Source: TMED14 sp002167805
GTDB taxonomy: Bacteria; Bacteroidota; Bacteroidia; Flavobacteriales; Schleiferiaceae
DNA length: 64,000 nt
Assembly: GCA_965655795.1 (NCBI GenBank)
Contig: CBFHHY010000007.1
Location: 1 to 64,000 of the forward strand
Reading direction: 5' to 3'
Shown: positions 24,705 through 34,115 of the stretch, one piece after another
Layout of the letters: each line of letters opens with the position of its first letter
Numbering within the stretch: position 1 is the first letter of the stretch
The notes under the pieces: generated by a model
The model's database searches: none
Seen by the model: the letters and a program-made list of their open reading frames with translations, nothing else
What the model was told of the DNA's origin: nothing
Position numbers and translations under genes: made by a program

Positions 24705-26398
24705 TATTTTATCAATTTCTTATACTTAAACTTCTTAGGTTCTAATGACGATCCACCCAAGCGCTTTTTCTTGTTCATTTCATAATCCGAAAAAGACCCC
24801 TCAAAGTAATAAACCTGAGAATCTCCCTCAAAAGCCAAAATATGCGTACACACCCTATCTAAAAACCAACGATCATGTGAAATGATTACCGCACAGCCAG
24901 CAAAATTATATAACGCCTCTTCAAGTGCCCTTAAAGTATTAATATCCAAATCATTAGTTGGCTCATCCAAAAGTAAAACATTACCACCTTCTTTTAAAGC
25001 CATAGCCAAATGCAAGCGATTCCTTTCTCCCCCAGATAAAACTCCAATTTTTTTACTCTGATCGGCACCGCTAAAATTGAATCTTGCTAAATATGCTCTG
25101 GAATTAACAAGCTGATTGGCAATTTCAAAATGCTCCTGGCCATCACCAATAATCTCGTATATAGATTTTTCTGAATCCATTTTTTCATGAGATTGGTCGA
25201 CATATGAGATTTTCGCGGTAGAGCCAACATCAAATGAGCCAGAATCTGCTTTTAGCTGATCCATGATCATCCGAAAAATTGTGGTTTTTCCTGCCCCATT
25301 TGGGCCGATTATACCTACAATTCCAGCTGGGGGAAGTTTAAAATTTAAATCGTCGTACAATAATTTTTCCCCAAAGGCCTTTTTAACATTTTTTGCATTA
25401 ATCACATTATCACCTAAACGCGGGCCATTTGGAATAAATATCTCTAGTGTTTTCTCTTTATCCTTTTGCTCCTCACCAAGCAACTTATTATAATTAGATA
25501 AACGAGCTTTTGACTTTGCTTGCCGACCTTTTGGATTCATTCTAACCCAATCAAGTTCGCGCTCCAAAGTCCTTCGCCTCTTTGTTGCCTGTTTCTCTTC
25601 TACCTGAAGCCTTTTTGTCTTCTGCTCAAGCCAGCCTGAATAATTTCCTTTCCAAGGTATTCCCTCTCCTCTATCTAACTCAAGAATCCACCCCGCGACA
25701 TTATCCAAAAAATATCTGTCATGAGTTACAGCTATAACGGTCCCTTTATATTGTTGTAAATGATGCTCTAACCACAATATAGACTCTGCATCTAAATGAT
25801 TTGTAGGTTCGTCTAATAATAATACATCTGGATTTTTGAGAAGCAATCTACAAAGCGCTACCCTTCGTCTTTCCCCACCCGACAAAACCGATATCGAAGT
25901 TTCACCATCAGGGCATTGAAGAGCATCCATTGCTCTCGATAAAACAGTATCAATCTCCCAAGCATTTGTTGCATCAATTTTATCTTGTACCACAGATTGC
26001 CTATTCATCAATTTTTCCATTGCGTCAGGATTTTCATAGACTTCAGGCAATCCAAATTGCTCATTAATTGAATTGTATTCCTCCAATAAAGACATGGTAT
26101 CAGCAACTCCTTCCTGAATCACCTCGATTACTGTTTTATTGTTATCCAGAGCTGGTTCCTGTTCTAGATAACCCACATTAAAACCTTCAGAAAAAATAAC
26201 ATCTCCTTGATAATTTTTTTCTTCACCAGCAATGATCTTTAGCAAAGTGGATTTACCCGATCCATTCAGCCCTATAATTCCAATTTTTGCACCATAATAG
26301 AAGCTTAAGAAAATATCTTTCAGAATAGCCTTATTATTATTAGGAAGTATTTTTGATACTCCCGTCATAGAGAAAATTATCTTTTTATCGTCAGACAT
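24704..26398 (-). CDS. ettA: ABC-F protein EttA (energy-dependent translational throttle)
   Basis: A 564-residue cytoplasmic ABC-F ATPase without membrane segments. The first ABC domain has GLNGSGKST (about 43-51) and LSGGERRRVALCRLLL with DEPTNHLD; the second has GPNGAGKTT (about 366-374), LSGGERNRLHLAM and DEPTNDLD. The arm and linker ELDWVRMNPKGRQAKSKARL between them is characteristic of EttA. In E. coli EttA binds the ribosomal E site and gates the first elongation step by energy state. It is upstream of and overlaps hisS. Confidence 0.95.
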   Translation of the reverse strand: MSDDKKIIFSMTGVSKILPNNNKAILKDIFLSFYYGAKIGIIGLNGSGKSTLLKIIAGEEKNYQGDVIFSEGFNVGYLEQEPALDNNKTVIEVIQEGVADTMSLLEEYNSINEQFGLPEVYENPDAMEKLMNRQSVVQDKIDATNAWEIDTVLSRAMDALQCPDGETSISVLSGGERRRVALCRLLLKNPDVLLLDEPTNHLDAESILWLEHHLQQYKGTVIAVTHDRYFLDNVAGWILELDRGEGIPWKGNYSGWLEQKTKRLQVEEKQATKRRRTLERELDWVRMNPKGRQAKSKARLSNYNKLLGEEQKDKEKTLEIFIPNGPRLGDNVINAKNVKKAFGEKLLYDDLNFKLPPAGIVGIIGPNGAGKTTIFRMIMDQLKADSGSFDVGSTAKISYVDQSHEKMDSEKSIYEIIGDGQEHFEIANQLVNSRAYLARFNFSGADQSKKIGVLSGGERNRLHLAMALKEGGNVLLLDEPTNDLDINTLRALEEALYNFAGCAVIISHDRWFLDRVCTHILAFEGDSQVYYFEGSFSDYEMNKKKRLGGSSLEPKKFKYKKLIK

Positions 26399-26458
26399 AT
26401 ATTTTTATTTACAAATATCGGAATTTGAAACGGGCATAGTTATTGTAATTTTCCGATC

Positions 26459-27172
26459 GTGAAATTATTATTTACAAATTTATTCTCTTTATTTATTTTC
26501 ACTATTAGCGCTCAATCGATAGTTTATTTTGAAGGTATCGTGATCGAAGATAAATCAAAAGACCCGGTACCCGATGTTGTTATTGTAAATGTTCGAAATG
26601 AATCATCATGGGTATCAGATATTCATGGTTTTTTCTCATTAGAAGCGAAAGCTGGAGATACTCTGGTTTTTTCGAAACCCGGTTTTTCCTATCGATACGC
26701 CTCAGCTAAAAATGACGACAGTGTTGTCATTGCTCTTCTTCCTCAGAATTATTTATTAGATGAGGTACCAATTACCGCATACAAGCTAACAAGCAACCTA
26801 CCGAAGCAAATTCCCTTAGATAAACCAAATAGACCTACTGGAGATGAAATATCAATGCCAACTAGAGTCAAGCCTACATTAGCAAATCCAATAGATTTCT
26901 TATACGATCGATTCGGTAAAAGACCAAGACAGCTAAGGGAATTAAAAGCGATTTTAGAAAACGAAAACTATAGAGCGAAACTGACTGAAAACAACAACAG
27001 GAACGCGTTGTTTGAACTGACAGGATTAACTAAAGATAAAATTGAAGAACTTCTTTTATTTTGTAGCTGGGACAAGCACAAGATCCTTTATGAAACTGAC
27101 TATCAGCTATTATTAAGTCTTTACACGTGCTACGAGAATTATCAAAAGCGGCAGAATCTGGAAACCCCTTAG
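26459..27172 (+). CDS. Exported CarboxypepD_reg-like domain protein
   Basis: A 237-residue secreted protein starting at GTG (26459), with signal peptide MKLLFTNLFSLFIFTISAQ. Residues 22-95 form a carboxypeptidase regulatory-like beta sandwich: YFEGIVIEDKSKDPVPDVVI, WVSDIHGFFSLEAKAGDTLVFSKPGF, and a LLDEVPITAYK end. The C-terminal half (about 120-237) is helical and charged, with no motif I recognise. A similar two-part protein is encoded at 56784, which suggests a small paralogous family. Such domains usually sit at the front of TonB receptors; here it is free-standing. The stop overlaps the end of guaB on the other strand by 4 bp. It is probably periplasmic and its function is unknown. Confidence 0.8.
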   Translation: MKLLFTNLFSLFIFTISAQSIVYFEGIVIEDKSKDPVPDVVIVNVRNESSWVSDIHGFFSLEAKAGDTLVFSKPGFSYRYASAKNDDSVVIALLPQNYLLDEVPITAYKLTSNLPKQIPLDKPNRPTGDEISMPTRVKPTLANPIDFLYDRFGKRPRQLRELKAILENENYRAKLTENNNRNALFELTGLTKDKIEELLLFCSWDKHKILYETDYQLLLSLYTCYENYQKRQNLETP

Positions 27173-28641
27173 CGACTATAATTAGGAGCTTCACGGGTAA
27201 TAGTCACATCATGAGGATGACTCTCAGCTATGCCAGAAGATGTGATTCTGACAAACGTCCCTTTTTCTTTTAATTCATTAATATTTTTTGCACCACAGTA
27301 TCCCATACCAGCCCTCAAGCCCCCAATGAACTGATACATCACCTCATTCACTTCGCCTTTATAGGGAACTCTGCCAACTATACCTTCCGGAACCAATTTT
27401 TTAACATCATCCTCGACATCTTGAAAATAACGATCTTTAGAACCTGATTCCATAGCTTCAATTGAACCCATTCCTCTATATGATTTGAATCGTCTTCCGT
27501 CCAGAATTATAGATTCCCCCGGTGCCTCCTTTGCTCCCGCTAATAAGGAGCCTAACATGACGCAATCCGCTCCGGCCGCTATGGCTTTAACAATATCTCC
27601 AGTATATCTAATTCCTCCATCCGCAATTACAGGAATACCACTTTCTTTAATGGCATCAGATACAAGCATGACAGCTGTCAATTGAGGTACCCCTACTCCA
27701 GCAACAACGCGCGTTGTACAAATTGAACCCGGGCCAATACCAACCTTAACAGCATCTGCACCAGCATCAACAAGATATTTTGCTGCTTCTGCAGTTGCAA
27801 TATTACCTACAACAACATCTAAATCTGAAAATTCTGACTTGACTGCTTCTAATGCGTCAACAACTCCTTTTGTATGTCCATGAGCCGTGTCGATTACAAT
27901 AGCGTCAACATTTGCCGCTACTAATAAAGCAACTCTCTCTATAATATCATTAGTTACTCCGACAGCTGCGGCTACTCTAAGTCTTCCATAGGAATCTTTA
28001 TTTGAGTTAGGTTTATTTCGTTTTTTTGAAATATCTCGGTAAGTTATCAAGCCTATAAGAATATTATTATCGTTTACCACGGGAAGCTTTTCAATCTTAT
28101 TTTCCTGAAGAATCAACTCCGCTTCATCCATAGTTGTGTTTTCCTTGGCTGTTATGAGGTTTAAAGACGTCATGAGCTGTGAAACCTTTTTACTACCATC
28201 GTTTTCAAACCTTAAATCTCTATTCGTAACAATACCAATAAGACGCTTATTAGAATCGATTACTGGAATACCTCCAATTCGATATTCCTTCATCAGTTTT
28301 TTTGCATCTGACACAAAAGCATCCTTACTTAATGTAACTGGATCAATTATCATCCCTGACTCAGCTCTCTTAACCTTTCGGACTTCCATTGCTTGTTTTT
28401 CAGCACTCATATTCTTGTGAAGAACCCCCATTCCCCCATCTTGGGCCATAGCAATTGCCAATGCGGCCTCAGTTACAGTATCCATCGCTGAGCTTACTAT
28501 TGGGGTTTTTAAAGTGATGTTTTTTGAAAATTTTGAAGAGATTATGACATCTCTTGGCAAGACCTCTGAGAACCCAGGCACAAGCAACACATCTTCATAA
28601 GTAAGGTATTCGCCAATTATTTTTTGAGTCAATTTTGACAT
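27169..28641 (-). CDS. guaB: Inosine-5'-monophosphate dehydrogenase
   Basis: A 490-residue enzyme that oxidises IMP to XMP, the committed step to GMP. The barrel starts with YEDVLLVPGFSEVLPRDV; two CBS domains lie at about 95-210 (adenine-nucleotide sensing); the catalytic Cys (about 308) is in GPGSICTTRVVAGVG; and IADGGIRYTGDIVKAIAAGA and YRGMGSIEAM complete the IMP site. guaA, the next enzyme of the pathway, is 20 kb away in another operon. An 18-bp palindrome lies in the leader. Confidence 0.98.
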   Translation of the reverse strand: MSKLTQKIIGEYLTYEDVLLVPGFSEVLPRDVIISSKFSKNITLKTPIVSSAMDTVTEAALAIAMAQDGGMGVLHKNMSAEKQAMEVRKVKRAESGMIIDPVTLSKDAFVSDAKKLMKEYRIGGIPVIDSNKRLIGIVTNRDLRFENDGSKKVSQLMTSLNLITAKENTTMDEAELILQENKIEKLPVVNDNNILIGLITYRDISKKRNKPNSNKDSYGRLRVAAAVGVTNDIIERVALLVAANVDAIVIDTAHGHTKGVVDALEAVKSEFSDLDVVVGNIATAEAAKYLVDAGADAVKVGIGPGSICTTRVVAGVGVPQLTAVMLVSDAIKESGIPVIADGGIRYTGDIVKAIAAGADCVMLGSLLAGAKEAPGESIILDGRRFKSYRGMGSIEAMESGSKDRYFQDVEDDVKKLVPEGIVGRVPYKGEVNEVMYQFIGGLRAGMGYCGAKNINELKEKGTFVRITSSGIAESHPHDVTITREAPNYSR

Positions 28642-28647
28642 TACTTA

Positions 28648-28665
28648 CAATTTAAATTTAAATTG
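28648..28665. repeat. 18-bp perfect palindrome in guaB leader
   Basis: CAATTTAAATTTAAATTG reads the same on both strands and lies between the guaB promoter box (28670-28677) and the ATG at 28641, covering the predicted transcript start. The position suits an operator for a dimeric regulator. It is pure A/T apart from its ends, so chance formation is not excluded. Confidence 0.45.
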
Positions 28666-28669
28666 CATA

Positions 28670-28677
28670 CAAATGTA
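28670..28677 (-). promoter_or_regulatory. -7 promoter box (TACATTTG) for guaB
   Basis: The minus strand reads TACATTTG, an exact TAnnTTTG match, giving a leader of about 25 nt that consists largely of the palindrome. Confidence 0.65.
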
Positions 28678-28730
28678 ATGAAAAAGAATACCGAATTAAG
28701 GTTTGGTCTTTCTCATTTTTCTTTGAGCGA

Positions 28731-31700
28731 CTAGTACATTACAGTAATCGAGCCTCTTTTTTGAATAACTTCTCCTTGCTTTGAGCGATATTTCAATTGA
28801 TAAATATATGCTCCTGAAGGGACGTAGTTACCTGAAACTTTTCCATCCCATCCTTTCGTTTCATCATTGGTGGAAAAAACTAAATTACCCCATCGGTCAT
28901 ATATTTCCAGAAAATAGCTTGCATCTTCAACGTATAAATGAACTGGCCGCCAAATCTTATTGGCATCACTATTAGTGGATTTTGGATTAAAACTATTTGG
29001 AATAAAGACCCTTGGCTCATGCTCTGCACATGTCTCATTTGAGACGCTATTAAAAGGCAACCCATTGTAGTCTAAAAATCCTAAGGGGTTATTTTCTTCA
29101 GTTGCGACTATACGATAACAAAAAATTCCTACATTATCTCCTTCATCTCTTATATTGTCGACATAAAAAGTGTCTCTGGTAGAGCCGATCTTTACAAAAC
29201 CATTTGCACTAACCCCGAGAGATCTATGTATCTCATAATCTTTTACACCCCCCATGAAATCACGATATGAATTCCAATTTAAAACATTTGTCAAATTTTC
29301 TTTAGATTCAACATTTAACAAAATATTCGCTCCAATATTCGAAGCAGTATCGATACCTCCACAGCTATCGGTAGCAACAAATCTGTATTCATAAAAATGA
29401 TTTTGAGGATCTGCTGAAAAATCTGTGAAACGGATTTCTGAGGGTTGAATCACAGGCTTTGGAATTTTCCCTAGAGATGAATAAGCTGATCCTGGCTTGT
29501 CCGCCCTTTGAAGATCGTAATAAATGATATCTGCATCTTTATCCACATAACAAACTAGCTCTACAGCATCATCAGAACGAACAGAGGTCTTAGCTATGTA
29601 TAATATTCGAGACCTTTGAACAGCAAGACTATTCATACAAATTTGATTTGAAGTACTAAACCTTGTCAGGCCCGTATCTACGGCTTGAATATAGAAACAA
29701 TAATTCCACCCCCCTATGATTGATTTTGTATTAAATGCAGAATCGTTAGCAGTCTTAGTCCCAAATAATACTCCTACTTGCGTGGGTCCACCGGGAGGAG
29801 TAACATCTGCCAAAACCCTGTAAGCTCCAACTCCTCCGGGCCAACCTTTATAGGTATTCCATTTTAAACGAAGAATACCTTCACAAGGATCCATACTTTC
29901 CGTAAGAAGCATATTATTATGTCCTGTCATAAGAATATCACTACTCTGGTTACCACAACTATCTGTGGAAATGACCTTATAACTTTTTACTGAATCTAAG
30001 GGAGAAGCACCAGGTATTGCGAATGGCATTGTTGTTCCAAAAGGAATAGTGGCAATCGAATTCCACCCGGAAGAAGGGTCATATTCTAAAAGCTCATAAT
30101 CTATAACATCCCCATTGGTATTTCCCGACCAAGAGATAACAGCGGTACTTCCAAATAAGGTGTTAATTACCGATACCGAATCAATACTTAAAACGTCTGT
30201 ATTATAACTGTCAGAAAAAGATCCACTGTCTGTCGTTGAATTACAAAGCCCTGCAATCCTAATTTGATATTCTAAATCTTGTCCACATGTATTGACAGTA
30301 TCATTATAAGTTAATGATGTAGTTGAATCAATGATTCCCCAGGCAGATGCAGGAGAGCCCAAGGGACGTCTCCATATTTGATACATCGCAGTAGACCCGG
30401 AAACGTTTGAATTCCAATCTAGCTGGGCAACAGAGGAGTTTGTGGGTGGTATTGGGGTAACGTCTAATATCATCATCTGTAGGGTGTCACTATTTACAGA
30501 TTCATATCCACATGAACCGATACACCTTAAATAATATAAATTATTACCTCCAACCACAGGAGCCGCGATAGGATTTGTTGAAAGGTGATTATAAGTTGTA
30601 GGAACATACGCTCCGAAGATTGTGTCTATTGCCGTAAACGGACTTCCGGGCTGAGTGCCATGGAAAACTATATAACCCTGAAACTCTTGTCCAGTATCAG
30701 CAGGGGTATCCCAATTAACAATTACTGAGTTATTTGACGCATCAAAAGCCAAACAGCTATTACTAAGGTCTGGAGCTGTTGGAACAGATGGGATTACATC
30801 AATTCTTAAGGTTGCCACACTAACAGCAGGAGCGGGACATGCATCATCTTGCATCTTTAAAGGAAAGAAATAGCTATTACGACCCCCACCGCAAGAGCTT
30901 TGACCTGATATATGATTGCAAGCGATCTGCCATGAAAAATCTACATTCAGTGACAAAGGATTGGTAAACGAAGTCGCAGGCGAAACGGGAGTAACAAATG
31001 CACAAGGAGGCTCGGCACACGAGCCCGAGATTGTGGAATTATGAATTTGAGCACTATTCGCTGAAAAGCTTACATTTTGAACATTAAAAGATGGAGTCAG
31101 CTGATTATCAGTCGCTGTCAATCTAAATTGAACTACATCACCAGGGTAAACCGTAGCTTGGTAAACTGTATCTGTACCATAACCTGAGTATTGTTTTGTT
31201 GGAACAATCACTTGCCCACTGGATCCAGGAATAGAGTCAACCGTCAGAACGGGAGGTAAATTCGGAGTACTCGTACCCGTTAATTCACAACCTGTTTTAA
31301 TCACCATAGCAATATCTCTGAAGATCTCAGAAATTTTTTGACCACATCGATAAGACTCCACCTTGATACATGACATAAAAGACCCACCCACATTAGGTTC
31401 AATTGTGATTAGACCGGTGGATGGAGTAAATCCAACAGGGCTTCCTTGATTTGGAAAAGGACTGGTAACTGAGTAAGGAGAAGAATATGTAGACGTAGCC
31501 GTAGCACTAGACATGGGGTCTGTAAAAGCATAATGCACTGAATCAAACTCTGGCTCGTAGGCATTGTGCGAGAACGTGTAAGGATAGCCCGTACAAATAA
31601 TCGATTTTGGCTTTTCAGCAAACTGCGGTGAGCTATCATAACAGGTATTCATCGTAAGAGGGGTAGCTGCTCCTGGAGGAGTAAATGGATACATCACTGC

Positions 31701-32150
31701 TCGTAACCAATATCCGGACCCAGAACCATAATTTGTCAAAGAAGAAGTTGGTCTACAGCATGTACCCCAAGAAAAGACCCACCCAGCAGCAGGGGGAGTC
31801 CCGTTTAAGTTAATCCAATTGGATCGAAAAACATGCTCTTCCATTCGCCCCTCACCAGAAGGAGTCGTACATGCTAACTGTCCACTGTAGCATGAGGGTG
31901 AAACATTGGTTCCTGCACCGACCCTTGTACATGTTACCGAGCCAGCGGGAGAGTTAGATGACAAGACAAGCGTTTGCTGATTAAATCCAATTCCTCCACA
32001 TTCACGATAAATAATTGCTGTAAACCTGACTTTTCCTGCATTTGCACCTGATGTTGCACATTCCCAGGTGATTTCTCCACCCATTAAATGCGATGCTGAT
32101 AGGTCTGAAACAAAAAATAAAAAGACGCTAAGAATTAGTAATTTTTTCAT
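28731..32150 (-). CDS. Large secreted adhesin-like protein with gliding-motility-type (T9SS type B) C-terminal domain
   Basis: A 1139-residue extracellular protein. A signal peptide (1-19, ending in LSAS) precedes HLMGGEITWEC and IYRECGG, the N-terminal module seen in many Bacteroidota cell-surface proteins. Residues 440-1030 contain several repeating units of fibronectin-III-like spacing (for example SNSVIVNWDTP, STAMYQIWRRP, GDVIDYELLEYDP, LRLKWNTYKG, LTNVLNWNSYRDFMGGVKDYEI). The end, FIPNSFNPKSTNSDANKIWRP, YFLEIYDRWGNLVF, GWDGK and PSGAYIYQLKYRSKQGE, is the CHU_C/gliding-motility-associated sorting domain. It should be exported by Sec and then by the type IX system. Many cysteines suggest disulfides. 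Substrate or adhesion target is unknown. Confidence 0.93.
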   Translation of the reverse strand: MKKLLILSVFLFFVSDLSASHLMGGEITWECATSGANAGKVRFTAIIYRECGGIGFNQQTLVLSSNSPAGSVTCTRVGAGTNVSPSCYSGQLACTTPSGEGRMEEHVFRSNWINLNGTPPAAGWVFSWGTCCRPTSSLTNYGSGSGYWLRAVMYPFTPPGAATPLTMNTCYDSSPQFAEKPKSIICTGYPYTFSHNAYEPEFDSVHYAFTDPMSSATATSTYSSPYSVTSPFPNQGSPVGFTPSTGLITIEPNVGGSFMSCIKVESYRCGQKISEIFRDIAMVIKTGCELTGTSTPNLPPVLTVDSIPGSSGQVIVPTKQYSGYGTDTVYQATVYPGDVVQFRLTATDNQLTPSFNVQNVSFSANSAQIHNSTISGSCAEPPCAFVTPVSPATSFTNPLSLNVDFSWQIACNHISGQSSCGGGRNSYFFPLKMQDDACPAPAVSVATLRIDVIPSVPTAPDLSNSCLAFDASNNSVIVNWDTPADTGQEFQGYIVFHGTQPGSPFTAIDTIFGAYVPTTYNHLSTNPIAAPVVGGNNLYYLRCIGSCGYESVNSDTLQMMILDVTPIPPTNSSVAQLDWNSNVSGSTAMYQIWRRPLGSPASAWGIIDSTTSLTYNDTVNTCGQDLEYQIRIAGLCNSTTDSGSFSDSYNTDVLSIDSVSVINTLFGSTAVISWSGNTNGDVIDYELLEYDPSSGWNSIATIPFGTTMPFAIPGASPLDSVKSYKVISTDSCGNQSSDILMTGHNNMLLTESMDPCEGILRLKWNTYKGWPGGVGAYRVLADVTPPGGPTQVGVLFGTKTANDSAFNTKSIIGGWNYCFYIQAVDTGLTRFSTSNQICMNSLAVQRSRILYIAKTSVRSDDAVELVCYVDKDADIIYYDLQRADKPGSAYSSLGKIPKPVIQPSEIRFTDFSADPQNHFYEYRFVATDSCGGIDTASNIGANILLNVESKENLTNVLNWNSYRDFMGGVKDYEIHRSLGVSANGFVKIGSTRDTFYVDNIRDEGDNVGIFCYRIVATEENNPLGFLDYNGLPFNSVSNETCAEHEPRVFIPNSFNPKSTNSDANKIWRPVHLYVEDASYFLEIYDRWGNLVFSTNDETKGWDGKVSGNYVPSGAYIYQLKYRSKQGEVIQKRGSITVMY

Positions 32151-32173
32151 GATGAGTATTTGAATACTTGAGA

Positions 32174-32181
32174 CAAATGTA
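32174..32181 (-). promoter_or_regulatory. -7 promoter box (TACATTTG) for the T9SS adhesin-like gene
   Basis: The minus strand reads TACATTTG, an exact TAnnTTTG match, 23 nt upstream of the ATG at 32150. Confidence 0.6.
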
Positions 32182-32278
32182 AAAAGGATCTATAAAACCT
32201 GAATATTCATTAATTAAAAGGGGCAAATATCAAGATTAAAGACGAGTATTTTTTAATTAGCGTATTTTAATTCTTCCA

Positions 32279-33433
32279 TTACATGCTTTTGGATATTTCT
32301 CTACTAATAACGAGTTTTTGTATTTCCGAAGTCCCCTCGCCTATTGTACATAACTTCACGTCTCGATAAAATTTCTCTACAGGATAATCTTTTGTAAATC
32401 CATATCCACCATGAATTTGGACAGCCTCATTACATATTTTTACCGCCATTTCACTTGAAGCATATTTAGCCATAGCAGACTCTTTAGTGACTTTTAAACC
32501 TTGATCCTTCATGGATCCACAGTGACGAATCATTAGCTCTGCAGCATAAATATCTGTTTCCATGTCTGCTAACTTGAAGCCGATTGCTTGGAATTCCGCG
32601 ATCATCTTTCCAAACTGCTCTCGCTCGTGAGAATAAATTTTTGAAGCATTAAAAGCTCCTTTGGCGATTCCTAAGGATAGTGCAGCAATTGAAATTCTAC
32701 CACCATCTAAGATCTTCATGCTTTGAATAAAACCCTCCCCTACTTTACCGAGGATATTAGCGGATGGTATTCTACAATTATCAAAAAACAAGCAAGCCGT
32801 CTCACTCGCGCGCATTCCTAACTTATTTTCTTTCTTCCCACCAGTAAAGCCAGGAGTTCCCTTTTCAATAACAAATGCTGTCATGCCATGAGAATCACCT
32901 TTTTCTCCTGTCCTGACAATCACAACTGCTATGTCACCAGATATAGCATGAGTTATAAAATTTTTTGAACCATTTAAAATCCAGTCATTTCCGTCTTGAA
33001 TCGCGGTAGTATTCATTCCTCCTGCGTCAGAACCCGTTCCCGTTTCAGTCAATCCCCAAGCACCAATATGCTCTGCTTTGGCTAGTTTCGGTAACCACTT
33101 CATTTTTTGATCCTCATTTCCAAATTGAGCTATATGCTGAGTACAAAGCGAATTATGAGCAGCTAAAGACAATCCAACGGAACCGCAGACTTGGGATATT
33201 TCATCTATGATAGTCACATACTCAGAGTAACCTAACCCGGATCCCCCATAGGATTCTGGAACAAGCACCCCCATAAAACCCAGCTCACCCATCTTTTTGA
33301 ATATTTCGACAGGAAAATATTGGGCTTCATCCCATTTCATAACATTTGGAAGTATTTCTTTTTTTGCAAAGTCTTTAGCGGACTCCCTTATGAAATTTAA
33401 TTCATCACTATTTGTTGCTTTTAAATATCTCAA
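32279..33433 (-). CDS. Acyl-CoA dehydrogenase
   Basis: A 384-residue flavoenzyme introducing an alpha-beta double bond into acyl-CoA. It has GAWGLTETGTGSDAGGM (first signature, FAD contact), the beta-domain NGSKNFITHA, RERE-like SHEREQFGKMIAEFQAI, and VQIHGGYGFTKDYPVEKFYRDVKLCTIGEGTSEIQKLVISRE, with the catalytic Glu in GEGT. The short/branched-chain type is likely, but chain length cannot be read from sequence. The start is TTG (33433), the only codon that gives the expected N-terminus LKATNSDELNFIRESAKDFAKKEI. It could act in leucine/isoleucine or fatty-acid breakdown along with the HMG-CoA lyase and 3-hydroxyacyl-CoA dehydrogenase in this window. Confidence 0.93.
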   Translation of the reverse strand: MRYLKATNSDELNFIRESAKDFAKKEILPNVMKWDEAQYFPVEIFKKMGELGFMGVLVPESYGGSGLGYSEYVTIIDEISQVCGSVGLSLAAHNSLCTQHIAQFGNEDQKMKWLPKLAKAEHIGAWGLTETGTGSDAGGMNTTAIQDGNDWILNGSKNFITHAISGDIAVVIVRTGEKGDSHGMTAFVIEKGTPGFTGGKKENKLGMRASETACLFFDNCRIPSANILGKVGEGFIQSMKILDGGRISIAALSLGIAKGAFNASKIYSHEREQFGKMIAEFQAIGFKLADMETDIYAAELMIRHCGSMKDQGLKVTKESAMAKYASSEMAVKICNEAVQIHGGYGFTKDYPVEKFYRDVKLCTIGEGTSEIQKLVISREISKSM

Positions 33434-33452
33434 GATTATTTCAAATTAAAGA

Positions 33453-34022
33453 TTATTCTTTTTTAACGACTCCTTTAACTAATGAGTACCGATCGCCAGA
33501 CTCTTCGCATGTAGCCTCTCCATCCAAATTGAAAATAAGTCTGTGTCCATATTCACTCATCCATCCGATTTGTTTTGATGGATTACCCACCACTAATGCG
33601 TAATCAGGAATATTTTTTGTAACCACAGCTCCAGCTCCAATAAATGCATATTTACCAATATTGTGCCCACAAACAATAGTAGCGTTAGCACCTATCGAAG
33701 CCCCCTTACCAACATGTGTGGTTTCATACTGGCCCTTTCTTACAACATGCGATCTCGGGTTCAAAATATTGGTGAAAACACACGATGGGCCCAAGAAGAC
33801 ATCATCGTCACAAATAACTCCTGTATACAAACTCACGTTATTTTGAACCTTTACATTATTACCTAAAACAACATCATTAGAAACAAGAACATTTTGCCCA
33901 AGGTTACAGTTCTTTCCAATTTTCGAATTTTCCATTATATGAGTAAAATGCCAGATCCTAGTTCCTTCACCTATTTGACAAGGTTCATCAATTACCGCAC
34001 TTGAATGAGCTTTAAAAGTCAT
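33453..34022 (-). CDS. WbpD/WlbB-like sugar N-acetyltransferase (left-handed beta helix)
   Basis: A 189-residue hexapeptide-repeat enzyme. The coil repeats run from IGEGTRIWHFTHIMENSKIGKNCNLGQNV through VLGNNVKVQNNVSLYTGVICDDDVFLGPSCVFTN to IGKYAFIGAGAVVTKNIPDYALVVGNPSKQIGWMSEYG. FTNILNPRS and the closing WMSEYGH are typical of the acetyltransferases that make UDP-2,3-diacetamido-2,3-dideoxyglucuronate for O-antigen. No partner genes of that pathway (WbpA/B/E) are nearby. The predicted mRNA is leaderless from the box at 34028-34035. It lies just upstream of the acyl-CoA dehydrogenase on the same strand. Confidence 0.88.
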   Translation of the reverse strand: MTFKAHSSAVIDEPCQIGEGTRIWHFTHIMENSKIGKNCNLGQNVLVSNDVVLGNNVKVQNNVSLYTGVICDDDVFLGPSCVFTNILNPRSHVVRKGQYETTHVGKGASIGANATIVCGHNIGKYAFIGAGAVVTKNIPDYALVVGNPSKQIGWMSEYGHRLIFNLDGEATCEESGDRYSLVKGVVKKE

Positions 34023-34027
34023 TAAAC

Positions 34028-34035
34028 CAAAATTA
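34028..34035 (-). promoter_or_regulatory. -7 promoter box (TAATTTTG) for the acetyltransferase gene
   Basis: The minus strand reads TAATTTTG, an exact TAnnTTTG match, with 5 nt to the ATG at 34022; a leaderless transcript is predicted. Confidence 0.6.
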
Positions 34036-34115
34036 AGTTTACTAAATCTTTGACCAAGATAGTGTCCATGAGACGGATGTATATTTGAAAATCAGTTGAG
34101 TTATTAAATACTGTA

